DNA from: Augochlora pura
Lineage: Eukaryota; Arthropoda; Insecta; Hymenoptera; Halictidae
DNA length: 64,000 bases
Assembly (NCBI RefSeq): GCF_028453695.1
Contig: NC_135774.1
Span: 5,952,001 to 6,016,000, forward strand
Direction: 5' to 3'
Both the position numbers and the translations under genes were made by a program. Shown piece after piece: positions 1 to 12,499 of the stretch. The notes beneath the pieces were generated by a model. The model did no database searches. It had not been told where the DNA came from and worked only from the letters and a program-made list of their open reading frames with translations. Positions within the stretch are counted from its first letter, which is position 1; every line of letters starts with the position of its first letter.

Positions 1-590
1 AAATATTGAATATAGAATGTTAAATAATGATTATTGGATATATAATATCCATTAATGATTATTGAAAATTGAGTATTGAATATTAAAGATTTAAGATTTA
101 ATACTGAATATGGAATATGGACGATTTAATCTTGAATACTGAAACTTACAGATTATAAACTTAACATTGGATATTTATTACTGAATATTGAATATTGACT
201 ACAGAATATTCTTATAGAAGATTGAAGATTGAGGGTTTAATATTGACCATTAAAGATTGTAGATTAAAAATTAAAGATTTAATATTGAAGTGATAATAAT
301 TCGATATTGAATATTGAAGATTAAAGATTTGTATAATGAATATTGAATATAGAATACTGAAAATTTAATATTGATTATTGAAGATTGAATATAGAAGATT
401 GGAGATAAATATTGAAGATTTAATATTTGATATTGAATATTGAACATTGAGAATTTGTGTAGTGGATATTGAATATTGAATATTAAAGACAAGAGATTCA
501 ATATTCAATATTGACTATTGAATATTAAATATTATTAAATATTGAATATTGGTTATAGAAAACTGAAGATTTCAGAATGAGTATTGACTA
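1..590 (+). repeat. Heptamer satellite (ATTGAAT)n, degenerate
   Basis: The whole stretch can be cut into 7-bp units related to ATTGAAT (ATTGAAT, ATAGAAT, ATTGGAT, ATTGAAG and similar) with few indels. The complementary strand lacks stop codons in the repeat frame and reads as a repeated NIQYSIF heptapeptide, which explains the spurious minus-strand ORF at 271-501. No gene is seen. Confidence 0.85.
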
Positions 591-1100
591 TTGAATGGCG
601 ATGGGAATGGTAGCGGTGGTCCATCGGAGTAAATATATTGGAGGACGGTGGGATTGACGGCGGTGTCTTCCGCTCTCTACTTGAGCCGCGTGCCCGCTCG
701 CTCGTTCACGCCCGAGGTGCGCCTTTGATGTGCCGCCTACACCGTATTCTTGCTAACTCTCGCGCACATCGGATTATGTTTTTATCTATTTATTATATTA
801 ACAATTTAGGAAGTAATAATCGTTCACTAGTTTGAGGAGATTATAATATTTTATGAGATAAAATATGTTATAATATATTATAAGGACGTATTATAACATA
901 ATAGATATTATTTATTTCAGTAGCTATATTTATTGTTTATTATCTATTAATTGCATTAAAATTTTAAGAGTTCTAAATTGGTTACTAATTTGAAGCGATT
1001 ACGATATTTTATAAGATAATATATATTAAAATATATTATAACGTAATGCGTATTATTTATTTATTACGTCAATTACATTGACACTTTAAGAGTTTAATGT
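590..1100. other. Small GC-rich island, then AT-rich DNA, no gene seen
   Basis: Positions 590-780 are CpG-rich and unlike the flanking satellite. Positions 838-1080 are AT-rich with repeated TATAATATATTATAA-like words. No recognisable coding motif or splice-bounded exon was found; the short ORF at 638-835 matches nothing I know. Confidence 0.5.
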
Positions 1101-1500
1101 TGAATATCGAATATTAAACTTTCAAGAGTGAAGACTTAATATTGAATATGGAAGATTGAAGATTTCATATCGAATATTGAAAATTGAAGATTGCGGATAT
1201 AATATTGGATATTTATTATTGAACATTGATTACTGAATATTGAAGATTTGAATAATGAATTTTATATATTGAATATAGAAGAGTAAAGATGTCCTATTTT
1301 ACTATTGAAGATTGAATATTGACTATTGAACGTAGTGGATTGAAGATTTAATATTCTGTATTGAATATTGAGGATTGAAGATTTGAATAATAAATATTGA
1401 GTGTAGAAGATTGAAAATTTAATATTGACTATTGAAGATTGAAGATTGGAGACTTAATATTGGATATTGACTGTTGCATATTCAATACAGAAGATTGACG
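1100..1500 (+). repeat. Heptamer satellite (ATTGAAT/ATTGAAG)n
   Basis: Repeated ATTGAAT, ATTGAAG and ATTGACT units in plus orientation, as at the left edge of the window. Confidence 0.8.
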
Positions 1501-2058
1501 ATTTGGAGACTGAGACTAATATCGAATGCCTTTATGTTTACTTGCATAAGACTTCGTTCTCAACAAATGATTTATGTGGTGAAGGTGGATAACGGTCAGC
1601 CATGTTTCCAGCGAAGTTTTTTATCTCGTTCTTCCTGGACGTTTGTTACGAGATTTTGGTAATTTCAGCAATTTCCGAGGGCCGGAAATCGCGAGCGCTG
1701 CGGTTTCGCAGCGCGGAAGAGCCGGCCTCGGGTCTCCGACTGGTACAAATTGCGGTTTTAAAGCGCACCAAGCGGTCATCGCGTACAAAATGGTCATCAT
1801 CATCATCGCTCCTCCGTCGAAAAATACTTCGATCGCAGCTGGTAATTTCGCGCGATTTCTTTCGCACATTTTTCGACTGCTTCTGGGACCATAGACAGAC
1901 TCTCTCCTTTTCTCTCTCTCTCTCTTTCTTTGTTTCTTTCTCTCTTTGCTTCTTCTTGCGAGCCATCAACATCTTTATCTTCCCTATGGCACCGGCGGGT
2001 GCGTTCGCTGCAAGAATGCACTTCGCGATGCAACCAACTTCCGTCGTACATGTTGTAC

Positions 2059-2110
<52 letters not shown>

Positions 2111-2160
2111 CCTTGCTCTTTTCTTGCCTCTTGCCATAATTTTCAATGATTTATGAAGCG
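1500..2160. other. CpG-rich island followed by a CT microsatellite
   Basis: Positions 1600-1890 are GC-richer, with many CpGs and non-repetitive sequence of the kind that could be conserved non-coding DNA. Positions 1898-1960 and 2062-2130 are polypyrimidine, including an uninterrupted (CT)n run at about 2062-2100. ORFs here overlap on both strands and are driven by the CT repeat; no gene is supported. Confidence 0.5.
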
Positions 2161-3180
2161 AAGAATCTCTCCGCCATGAAAATCTGGAAAATTGGTACGG
2201 TCGATATTTAACATGTAATCACGGAAGGGGAAAGAGGGTATACGGGAACTTAAATATTTATTAATTTGTGAAGAAGGGAAGGAAGAAAATTGGGGAGTGA
2301 ATAGGTTATTTGAAAGTATTTGTTGTTGACGGTTGTTGGTTAAACGAATTTCGGAGAACGCGATTTTTAATGCACGAGGTGGTTTTGGAAATTCGTGTTA
2401 TTATAGTTTGTTACATTATCTTATTTATTATGGATATTATATAATATTGTGTAATATTATATTATATTACATTTTACTGTATTATTATATTAAATATTGA
2501 AGAACGAAGACTGAAGATTGATTGTTAAAGATTGTATACTTAATATTAGGTACTGTATATTGTATATTTAATGTCGATTATTGGAAATTCAATGTTATAT
2601 ATCGAATATCGAACTTTGATTGATATAATATAATATAATGTAATATAATATAACATAATATAATATACTGTAATATTAACCCAATAACCCAAATCTTAAA
2701 GGACAGTCGTCACAAGTCACTGTTCTCTTAATAAACAAAAATCGTCTCTCCACCAACCCCAATATAAACCACAAATCAGCATCGAGCGTATCCTCGATAA
2801 AACTCGAATAGCCAACAAAATCGCAGTCGAAAGAAAAAAAAGAAATCGCCGTTAATCCTCCCATAGAAGAAAAGTTGCTGTTTCGCAAAAGCGAGCTGTT
2901 TTGACGATGAATCGGATGTAAAGGTGTTTGTTGAGGATCGAGAGAAGTGCGTTGATCCCGGGTCGCCTCGATGAAGACCGACCGATAAATTAGTTGCCAG
3001 AAGATATCTCCTTCGCTTTTCCTTGGTTCGCTGTAAAGGCGCGCGGCGACCAAAGCAGGCCGAGGCATGGCGAGGTAGGGCAAGGCAGTCATATTTCAGC
3101 CCTTGTTAGGCCGAGGGGCCCCCGCCGCGACGGGATGGGGAGAAAATCTCTTTGACTCGCCGCTCCGCGCCTTAATCCAC
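2160..3180. other. No gene seen; AT-rich then GC-richer unique DNA
   Basis: Positions 2400-2670 are AT-rich with ATAATATA repeats. Positions 2690-3180 are more balanced unique DNA. No protein family was recognised in any frame. Confidence 0.4.
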
Positions 3181-3184
3181 TGCC

Positions 3185-3603
3185 GTGTACCCTATCTTGC
3201 CACCTGCTCCCTCTTCTTTCCTCTCTGCCCCCTCTATACGTCATTCTCTCGCGCGCGTGCACTCTCTCGCTCTATCCCCCTCTTTCGGCTTCTTCTTTAA
3301 ATTCATCCCTCCCCCTTTCTCTCGGGATGTCTCCTCTCTATCTTCACTTTCTCTCTTCCTTGGTACTTCTACTGTCTTCTGCAACCTGGCCCTTCTTCCT
3401 TTCTCTCTTTCTCTCTCTCTCTTTCTGTCTCTTTTTCTTTCGCTTTCTCTCTTCCTTGGTGCTTCTACTGTCTTCTGTGACATAGCGTTTCTCTCTCTAT
3501 CTTTCCCTCTCTCTTTCTTTCTCCTTCCTCCTCTCTTTTCCTTACTGTTTCTCTTTCTTCAGCTTTCTTTCTCTTTCTGTTTATATCTCTCGCTTTCTCA
3601 TTC

Positions 3604-3642
<39 letters not shown>

Positions 3643-3710
3643 ATCTTCTCTTCTCTTTTTCTCTCTTTCTCTCTCTTTCAGTTTCGTTCGCTCGCTGATT
3701 CTCGTGTTCC
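3185..3710. repeat. Polypyrimidine (CT-rich) tract
   Basis: About 500 bp of almost pure C/T on the plus strand (TCTCTTTCTC words), with (CT)n runs near 3410 and 3615-3645. It yields Ser/Leu/Phe-rich ORFs on plus and Arg/Glu-rich ORFs on minus that are composition artefacts. Confidence 0.8.
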
Positions 3711-4009
3711 TCACCATAAATTATAGGAGATATTACAATGTCCCTCTGCCTCCTCCCCCCTTCTTTTTTCTTGTTCCGGACGCGAACTATGGGGTACGAG
3801 CAGAGGGTACGTTTTGTTTACCCTCTCTTGGTGCGCTTCAATTTTTGGCTCAGACGACAAGTTCGTCGGTTTTGAAGTTGAGGTTTTTTTGTAAATGTAT
3901 ACATAAACTGTTCGTTAATACATAAATTGTATGTTAATTTGTAGAAGTATTAAATTGTTATGTGCACGAGAGTGGGAGAATGTTTTTATGACTGTCCTAA
4001 TAGAAGTGT

Positions 4010-4330
4010 TAATCTCAATATTCAGTATTCAATATTTAATACTTCACACTTCATATTAAATTTACAATATCCAATATTCAGCAGTCCACAATTGACATTC
4101 AATATTTAGTACTCATAATGAATATTTAATATTTAATACTCGATACTTAATATTCAATATTCCTTATTCAATATTCGATACACCATATTTAATACACAAT
4201 TTCCAATATCCAATATTCAACAATCCACGATTACATTCAATACTGAATATTCAATATTTAATGTTCAATATTCAATGTTCAATGTTCAACATTCAGGATT
4301 CAATATTGAATGTTGAATATTGAAGTAAAT
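4010..4330 (-). repeat. Heptamer satellite, minus orientation (AATATTC)n
   Basis: Repeated AATATTC, AGTATTC and AATATTT units, the reverse complement of the ATTGAAT satellite seen elsewhere. Confidence 0.8.
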
Positions 4331-5790
4331 ATCTAATAAATGATATATGCATAACTTATCGTTATTAACACCTATTTATACAATGGATAAAATAACAGTC
4401 TGCAAAATACTACAATAATAATAGTAATAATAATAAATAACAATACTTACGTCTAAAAACTTTACACTAAATCAATAGAAAATTACTTGATGTTTTTTCC
4501 CCTAAAAACAACTCTTCTTTCGTCACTTTCAACATAAGCCGCCCATAGAATTCTCTTCTAAAATATATGGCGGTTAGGTTCATCTCGCGAACAATCATAG
4601 AAGTATTAACAATAATTGAATAACAAGCCATCGACCGGATAATGCGTTCCGCGGGAAAGGAAGGCGGTCCTTTTGCCGTAGAGAAAACACCTGCCGACCT
4701 ACCTGCGACCGCGATATCCATGAAGAAACGGAAGCCGATCGGATTCATGGATCGTTCCCGATGGAACCTGAGGAAGAAGAAGAAGAAGAATACGAGGAGG
4801 AAGGAAGGCCTAGAGCCGTAACAAGGCCATCGACATCGGCAGCTCGGAACTTCATCGCGCTGCGCTCAGTGTTTCGAACGATACAAAGAGTCCAAAAGAA
4901 CAATATTTTCTTTTATAACATATTCGTAATCTAGACTCTTTATATTTGCATAAACAATTGAGAAAAAGCAAAATGGTGAGCCGCAACATCCAGGAAACAC
5001 GTGAGTAAGGACAGGGATCTCGCTGGCTGTGAAGCATTCGTCTATTATATCATCGCATCTTTAATATCAATTTGTTCAAAGTTCACGGCAATTCACGTAA
5101 CTATCGATGGATTTGTCGATCGAGGGTATTAAACGCTTGTTATTTCGATTGTTCTGTGGTTTAATTATTTATTGTATCGTATTGTTTAGTCTTCTTGAAT
5201 TTACGCGTTCATAGAGAACCTAACCTATACGTTTGAGTAAACTTTAAAGTCAATTTTCTCAAAGAAGGTAAAACGTGTGTTGAAATCTCAAACGAAAACT
5301 ATTCCTTGATTCCATTTTCTATATTGTTGTAACAAGTCACAGCCGACTTTGGCTGCGTTTTCGCTTGTAATTTGATATTAAATTAGTGCTAGTGAGGAGA
5401 ATCGTGATATTATTGATAAATGGATTTCTGCTCCTTCGAATTTTAAATTAAAAACAGATGAGTTTATTGATTCACCGAACATGTGACATTTAAACAATTG
5501 CATGGAAGATGTTTACAGATACTTAAAACTAATTTTGCAACCTTCTATGCATGCATATTAACAATAAATTATAGCAGATCCGAAAAGCTTCTAGATCGAA
5601 TACTTGTTAATACCTTGTCAACAATATACTATCGATATCTGATTTTTGATAATATTTTTATATATTACTTTTTATTATTTGTTAACCTGATACTTGTTTT
5701 TGTGTTATATTTAAATAATAGTCGTCTAGTCTATCAAAAGACTTCTGCAAATCTTAAAATCCTATTTTCTAATGGTGAAGCAAGGATATA
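4330..5790. other. No gene seen; mixed unique DNA
   Basis: About 1.4 kb of non-satellite sequence. Short ORFs at 4467-4748 (minus), 4852-5037 (minus) and 5483-5791 (plus) match no family I recognise and lack convincing splice-bounded structure. Confidence 0.4.
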
Positions 5791-6000
5791 ATATTGAAAT
5801 ATGTTATTAAATATGATATAATAATTGAATATAAATATTGAATATAATAGTATGATATTTAAATACTGAGAAATTGGAATATTGAGATATTGATATACTG
5901 AAATAAAATATTGATATACAGAGATATAATATTGTAATACTGAAATAGAATATTGAAATATTAAAATATAACACCTCAGTTCTCAAATTAATTAATTCAG
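5790..6000 (+). repeat. Octamer satellite related to ATTGAAAT
   Basis: Units such as GATATTGA, GATACTGA and GAATATTGA recur with a mostly 8-bp spacing, an octamer cousin of the heptamer satellite. The minus-strand ORF at 5807-6016 is a by-product. Confidence 0.6.
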
Positions 6001-6009
6001 AAAACATAA

Positions 6010-6480
6010 TATCCATTCAGAGCGCTCATAGGATCAGAGCACAGCTTGGCTTCGCACGGCTCTGCTCGGCTCGGCGCGTTGCGCACGAGATCTCCGCTTG
6101 GAAACGTATCCTCTCCGTGGAGGAGGAGATGCCGGCGCGTTTCAGATCTTCCGCGCACGCTTCTTCTCCTTGTTCCCTCGTCCGCTTGTCGGCCTCTTTA
6201 GCGGTCCGCGCCGCTCGGCTAGCTCCGCTTCCTCGCCGCCAGAAGATATGCGACTCTCTCTCGGCCGCGGCCGGTTCCATCGATTGAGCTGTCGACGAGG
6301 ATAGATGTCGGACGGACTAGAGAGCCAGTCGGAGATTTAGCGACGCCCGTTGCCGACTACCCGGCGAATGTATTCCTATTGACGCGCGCGCTTCTGAATA
6401 TTTATCGGCGCGGAGCTCGCGAGCTCGCATCGAGATTTCGCGCCGGTTCGCCGCGAGATGCGCTGCTTCTTGGTCCGCTT
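6010..6480. other. CpG-rich island, function unknown
   Basis: Strongly GC- and CpG-rich block flanked by AT-rich repeats. Overlapping ORFs on both strands show no conserved domain. It may be regulatory DNA or an unrecognised 5' exon. Confidence 0.4.
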
Positions 6481-6960
6481 ACTACAGCGATATAATGATA
6501 TTACTAATACTATATGATACCAACTATATTATATGCTATAACTAGAGTACTGATACAAGAGCAATAAAAGATAATGACATACTATACTAGTAATATAATA
6601 CTAAGTATATAATGCTAGTAGTATATGATCGCAGTACAATAGTAAGAAATGACAGTGACATACTATAGTAAAAATACAACACGAATATAATACAAGTATA
6701 TAATATGGTATGTCTATAATACTAATAATATGTTATACTGAGAAAAGACTACTGTGGTAATAATAAGTGGCATACTATAGTAGTAATATAATACTCCGCA
6801 TATAATATTGTATAACATGTGATAGTATATATAATACTAATAATATATATAATATTAATATAATAGTAGACAGTGAAATACTATAGTAGTAATATAATAC
6901 TACTAGTGTATAATACTATTATAATATACATATATTACTAGTATATACTTTTTAAATTTC
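6480..6960. repeat. AT-rich array with ACTATAGTAGTAATATAATACTA words
   Basis: Words such as GTAATATAATACTA and AGTATATAATACTA recur about ten times with irregular spacing: a degenerate tandem or palindromic array. No gene. Confidence 0.6.
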
Positions 6961-7860
6961 AAATCAGCACACTTGACTCCTCACGAAACCGGATAACAAA
7001 ATTCCCTAGTACTACCCTACTTTGTCTAAAAAATCCCTTATCTCTCCTCTTATCTAATCTCTCCTCAATCAACCCCTTCCTCATTCCTCACTAACCCCTG
7101 AAAACATCCTAAATGAAACCTCGTAACATCCTCTCAACGTCCGAAACAAGACATTTCAAACCCTTCAATTCGAAACCTAATAAAACGTCCAAACCTGAAA
7201 CGTCCTCCTCTAAGGCACTGAATGCTTATTATCATCAGTACAGGATCGTATTTATCCGCATATCCCATATCCCTGACTGGCAGTCCCCGTGGTAGCCCCG
7301 TCGCGCGAACCCCGCTTAAGAATCGGCGACGTTTCTGTGCGCACGCGGTTATGGTAATGCGAGGATCGCGGTGCGTGTCAGCAGCCGGCTGCGTGAGCGG
7401 CCCTCGTAATGGTAACGAGACGGTCTCTCACCATCATCATCAACATCCGGACGACGAAACACGATGCGAACGATCAGCGACTGTTGCTGGCTGCGCGCCG
7501 CGGCCTCAAAGGTGCCGCTCGCCGGCTATTTTTAACTTGTTTTCGCGGTGAGTACTGAGGCAGGCCGGTGCGCCTCGTAAGCTCGCGTTCGATGGAATGC
7601 CACGCACCAACGGAGCACCCGCGAAACGAATCGATCTTCTGGAAAAAGAGGCCGCCGGTCGGGGCACCGGGCCCGAACAAAGAAAAATGGCTAACGAGCG
7701 GCCGTCGCCGGCCGTTTTCGCGAGCCGAAGGCTCCCGAGCCGGAAGCCGACTGCAACGCCACGCTCGACGGGGTCAGCATCAAGGACGATGATGTTACGC
7801 TGGCTACCGGGAGGGCATTGTCACCTCTTTTTCAAGGGTCGCTAGTATCGAGTAGCATCT
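6960..7860. other. No gene recognised; CpG-rich island at 7270-7850
   Basis: A C-rich, T-poor stretch at 6970-7200 is followed by a CpG island at 7270-7850. A GTGAGT donor-like word at 7550 lies after sequence that reads as a coding exon in no convincing frame. It was tested as a Notum first exon and rejected. Confidence 0.4.
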
Positions 7861-7954
7861 TCTTGTTCTACAAGTTTTCCGATTTTCGAATTTGTTAAAG
7901 AACTAGAAAAGATATTTGTATGGGTATGTGTAGTGTAGTGAATGTCTTGGAGAT

Positions 7955-8157
7955 GTTTTTGAGACATTACGAACATTATGTATCAGATGACTTTTATATG
8001 ACGGCCATAAGACGTCTACATACATATAAGTCGATCATATATCGGCCATAAATCGGCCGTAAAACGTCCGAAAGACGTTCGTAAGACGCCTTAAAGATGT
8101 CCACAAGCCGTTCGTAAGAGAACGTCTAAAAGACGTTCATAAGACATCAGAAAGTCA
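7955..8157. repeat. GACGTC/AAGACGT degenerate array
   Basis: Repeated words AAGACGT, GACGTCC and CGTAAGACG at irregular 10-20 bp spacing. It belongs to a dispersed class seen seven or more times in the window. Confidence 0.65.
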
Positions 8158-8362
8158 TCCATTGCTACTGGTATTGCTAATTCAATTGCAGTGTCATTGC
8201 TACTAGTATTGCACTGCTATTATGACTGTTATTGCTACTGCTATTTATTGCACTGATATTGTATTATTATTGCTACTAATATTGCACTGTTATTTTTACT
8301 GTTATTGCTACTGCTATCGCACTGCTATAGTTACTAATATTGCATTGCCATTACTACCAGCG
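8157..8362 (+). repeat. ATTGCTACTGCT minisatellite
   Basis: Repeated ATTGCTACTG, TATTGCACTG and ATTGCTACTAGT units over about 200 bp. Spacing is mostly in multiples of 3-6 bp, giving a degenerate short-period minisatellite. Confidence 0.7.
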
Positions 8363-9790
8363 ATGCGCGCTGCGCATCAAATTAAAAGCTTTCTTGCGCG
8401 TAGGAGTTCTTTTTGAAGATGACTTTATTTCATTTATTTCACTTATTTTATTCATTCTATACATTCATTTCATAATTTAATCCCGAGGCAATTTCTTGGC
8501 CGTTTTTAGAGCTCAGTGGATTTAGCGTTAAACTAGCTCGTCAATATCACAGACTCGTCAATGACGGTGTAACTCTGTGCACGCGGCAAACGTGACCGTG
8601 ATTGTCTTCCGGGGAATTGGCCCGACCCTTCTCTTTCATTTCGAAGTGATCCGAAGGTAACAACGCGACAGTGATTAGAGTGGCCGCGGTCGGAAAATAA
8701 GGGCTGTCGAGGATCGACTAAAAAGACGGCGACTGAAGAAAACGCTGGAAAGCCGAGGAGGAATCGAACGAGCAAATTCCGCGGCCGAAAGGAGCAAGGG
8801 GCGGGCGTTAAGCAGATCCATCGACTTTCGCGTTCTGATATTCGACGGGTAACGAGGAGCAGCTCGCGCGGATATCGACAGCTGTCCACCGTTCGAACGA
8901 ACCGTCAACGCGACAATTATTAAATTCTCTCTGTTCGAATGGGAACATTCGGACGCATCCAGAAAGTCCACGGAAAGATTCAGCTTCTTAAAATTCAGAG
9001 TTCTAGGTTAGTTACGAATATTCGAAATGATTTCGTGGATTATATTGTGATCTATACAGTTGTAATGAATATTGAAATATTTGTTTGAAATATTGAATAC
9101 TAAAATATCTATTTTATGTTATAATAATCTATAATATTAAAGATTGAAATTTTAATGTTGTAATTTATTTAGTAATGGTTATTGTAATCTATTCAGAGTA
9201 GAGAATATTAAATATTGTAAAATAATTAAAAGTAATCGCTTTGTGCAACTAATTAATATAAAATACATGAGTCTATATTAATCACATCAATATTAAAAGC
9301 TGCTTTAGCTTTCGAAAAATTTTCATCAAATGTCACGCGGCCGTGTCGTCGCGACGAGCGGCACGGTTGCTCTGGGCCTTCCTTCAATCTTCCCTCACTC
9401 TGCGCCGCGTGCATCCCCCCTCCGGGCCACTGCTCGGGCCCTAGCTCCACCTTTATTGCGACGCAGGCTACTTAGGATTAAATTCCAGTTTCCAGGACGG
9501 TAACCGGCTGCGGAAACACCTCGGAAACAGAAGCTTGTTCGGCCGGGCAACAAGATGAAAGGCCGCCGCCCAACTGTTGCCCGTTGAAAAGGAGAAACGT
9601 TGTTGCGACGCAATTATGATCGGGCATAATGGGCCGCCAACACCGGATTGGCTCCGGACTACGGCCAGAGCGACGCCAGCGGCGAGAAACTTATAAGGAG
9701 TATCCTCCGACGCTTTGATGCCAGCTCGGTTCGAACCAACTCCGCGTGGTTATTAATGGCCGATACGTGTTCGTACGACCGTTTCAAATG
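8362..9790. other. Two CpG-rich islands separated by AT-rich DNA
   Basis: Islands at about 8500-8960 and 9330-9780 are CpG-rich and non-repetitive; 9000-9330 is AT-rich. No protein family was recognised. The islands resemble conserved non-coding DNA near developmental genes, but that is inference. Confidence 0.4.
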
Positions 9791-11290
9791 TTTTCGCTCG
9801 GTTAAACACTAATATTTATGGGTATGTTAAGGGCGGTGTTTGTTGTTGGATCATTTGCAACGTGCTTTATGCGTAAAGTTTGGTATTAATATGCTGTTGT
9901 AACGATATACTGTTATAATAATATAATAAGGTAATATATAATATAATATAGTTTATAATAACAAATATAATAATAAATAATTAGTAACATAAACTATAAT
10001 ATATAATGTAAAACATAATAATAAATAATAGGTAACATAATGTATAATTTATAATATAAACTACAATAATAGACAATAAGTAACGCACTGCATCTACAGC
10101 GACAAATTCCATCATCAGAGGGTATGGATTATCATAATTAATTATGATGACATAACTCTTTATCATTATAATCACCTATTAATTATTATAACAAAATTAC
10201 TTATTACAATGAACTATTTTTATTAATTATATTATAATAGTCAATGATTAAATATATCAGTAAATATAAATAAATAAAATACAATCAATCACCTTAAAAT
10301 TCACCAAATTACCAATAACATAACATTTATTTATTTTCAGATAATGTTCCTACGGGCTTATATATACGATGTCCGAGGGTATACAATATAAAATAACAAT
10401 ACTATCTAATATTTAAATACTTAATTTATAAATTACGGGTATACAATATAAAATAACATAATGATATAATAATAAAATACAGCACAAATCCCCGCTGATC
10501 CAAACTTCCTCACTCAATATTCGTCTCCCGAAATATCCTATGAAGGAACACAATCGACAGGTGAAATTCTCCGTCGATGGTTAAACGAGAAACCGTTCGG
10601 TTCGCGTTGATTTACGATATAATAAAGCGGTTAGGCAAAGCGTCGTAGCCGTGAATTTTATTTACGATCCGCCGGAAAGTTGGCATTCGTCGTGGCGACG
10701 GTCCCGGGCCCGTCGTAAAATCGACGACGAACGACGCTCCGACCGGAACCGATTTTCCCCGGCCGCGCGGTGCGCCGCGGAGGGTCGGAGGGGGTGAGTT
10801 TTTCCAGGATCGAGCACGTCGGGGGTCGGCGAAACGTGAAAAGCCGCGGGGAACGGGGCAAGCGTTTCCTTATGGCGGATCCTCCGGTTCCGTGTAAATG
10901 ATATTTACGACTGGCCTGGCTGGGTTCTACGACGACTTTGCACGGATTAGCCGTAGTTAACGGGCCCGGCTTAGAGATTCTGTTTCGCCGAGTGGAAACA
11001 CTTGGGAGATAATTAACGGACTTCTGCGGAGCGATAACGGCGAGTTCGGGGCAATTCAAGGTAATTGTCGGGACCGTGTTTCCTTTGACGACGGACACGG
11101 TCGACGAGAGGTGTTTGAAAGGATAGCTGTGGAGGCAGACGGAATAATGTTTCGGAATTTTTTGGGACCGTTGTTGACCTGGTAGATCGTAAAAGCTAGA
11201 CTGACAGCATTGTTTCTATCGAGTCAACTGTCTGAGAGTTATAAACTTCACGACTGTTAATGTATTGTGAGCGTTGGACTGATCCTTGCA
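9790..11290. other. AT-rich DNA then a CpG-rich island, no gene seen
   Basis: Positions 9900-10480 are AT-rich with ATAATATAATA words, including a repeated GGGTATACAATATAAAATAACA at 10376 and 10438. Positions 10600-11100 are CpG-rich and unique; the minus-strand ORF there (10658-11098) has no recognisable domain. Confidence 0.4.
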
Positions 11291-11309
11291 ATTTTAATTG
11301 AGTGTTATT

Positions 11310-11770
11310 AGAGGATTACTTGATATTTGTGTTAAATATTTGATATTAAATATTCCATGCTCAATATAGTACTCGATATTCGATATTCGGTGTTCAATAT
11401 TCTCAATATTCAATATCCAATATTCTGAATAAATATAATATTGAATATTTAATGTACAATATTCTGTATAGACTACATTATTCAATATTCTGAATAAATT
11501 CAATATTAAATATTTAATATATGTATACTATTCTTTGTAGACTATAATATTAAATATTTAATATATAATATTCTGTGTAGACGATAATATTCAATATTTA
11601 ATATTCAATATTCTAAATAGATTACAATATTCAATATTTAATATTCCAATAGATTACAGTATTCAATATTCTCAATAGATCGTAATTCGCAATATTCAAT
11701 ATCATGAATAGACTACAATATGTACTCAATATTCAATCTTCAACAATCAACGCGTAAATTCTAAATAGTC
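11310..11770 (-). repeat. Heptamer satellite with longer sub-units (AATATTC; ATTCTGAATAGA)
   Basis: AATATTC heptamers are interrupted by a recurring ATTCTGTGTAGAC / ATTCTAAATAGATTACA element about every 40-50 bp. This is the same longer-unit arrangement as at 51000-51660. Confidence 0.75.
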
Positions 11771-11784
11771 TATACTATGGAATA

Positions 11785-12440
11785 TTAAACATTTAACATG
11801 CAAAAGCCGCCCCTCTGTATAATATGCTCTGAAAAGAGAACAAGAACCTCGGTAAACACACGGCAGCGTAAATTTCGCGGGCGCCTGACTTCCGCCCAAA
11901 CGTTAATGTTTACGTAATAATTTCGAGAGAATAGTTCCAGCCGCGGCTCAATTTCAGAAAAATCCCGATCCGGTAGCTGCGTGTCGGAAATCGAATTAAC
12001 GTCGAGATAGAGTTCCAAACTGAATCCGGGGTAGAGAGGGTGGGGGGTTGCTAAGGACGTTAATCATCGGCGCAGTCTATGATAATGAGCCGGCGAGATA
12101 CCGCGGCTGAGCGGCCAGAAATTGCGAGTGGAGGAGAGATAAGCTTCTCATCGTTGATACTCCGCGTGCCTGGAGAATGACCGGCTATTACTCGACTTGC
12201 TGGATAAATACGTCTCCGGATGGAATATTGTTTATCGCCAGGATAATGCTGTTAAGCCGAATGGGGCTTCCAAGCCTTGCTGTAAACGAACTATCGGATA
12301 ATTTTCCGGTAGAATCCGTTTAGGAGAATCTGCTGCCGGATGAGAGCGTCTCTTTTCTGTGAACGATTGCTCCGACTTCCGAGACGGTAAAATAAATGGT
12401 TATTAAGGTGAACACTAATGACAACGAACGTGTTCTAGTG
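11785..12440. other. CpG-rich unique DNA, no gene seen
   Basis: Non-repetitive, GC-richer sequence between two satellite blocks. ORFs are short and unrecognised. Possible regulatory DNA upstream of Notum; unproven. Confidence 0.35.
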
Positions 12441-12499
12441 AAAATCTGCAGGAATTTTTAGTTTATGGGAACAATGTTTTATGGGCCCTACGATTAAGT

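Noticed and set aside
271..501. Minus-strand ORF of repeated NIQYSIF-like peptide (also 11294-11503, 18424-18654, 26724-26993)
   Set aside because: It is the stop-free strand of the heptamer satellite; the 7-residue peptide period is simply the 21-bp least common multiple of 7 and 3.
3185..3925. 246-codon Ser/Leu/Phe-rich plus-strand ORF
   Set aside because: Produced by the polypyrimidine tract; no domain, and an Arg/Glu-rich mirror ORF on the other strand.
7460..7560. Possible Notum first exon ending at GTGAGT (7550)
   Set aside because: No frame joins an ATG in phase 0 to the 13464 exon; the fitting frame has a stop just upstream of the donor.
9725..9745. B-box-like GGTTCGAACC suggesting a tRNA
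   Set aside because: No matching A box, acceptor stem or cloverleaf could be built around it.
10658..11098. 146-codon minus-strand ORF in a CpG island
   Set aside because: CpG-rich composition favours open frames; no domain, no good splice boundaries, other frames similarly open.
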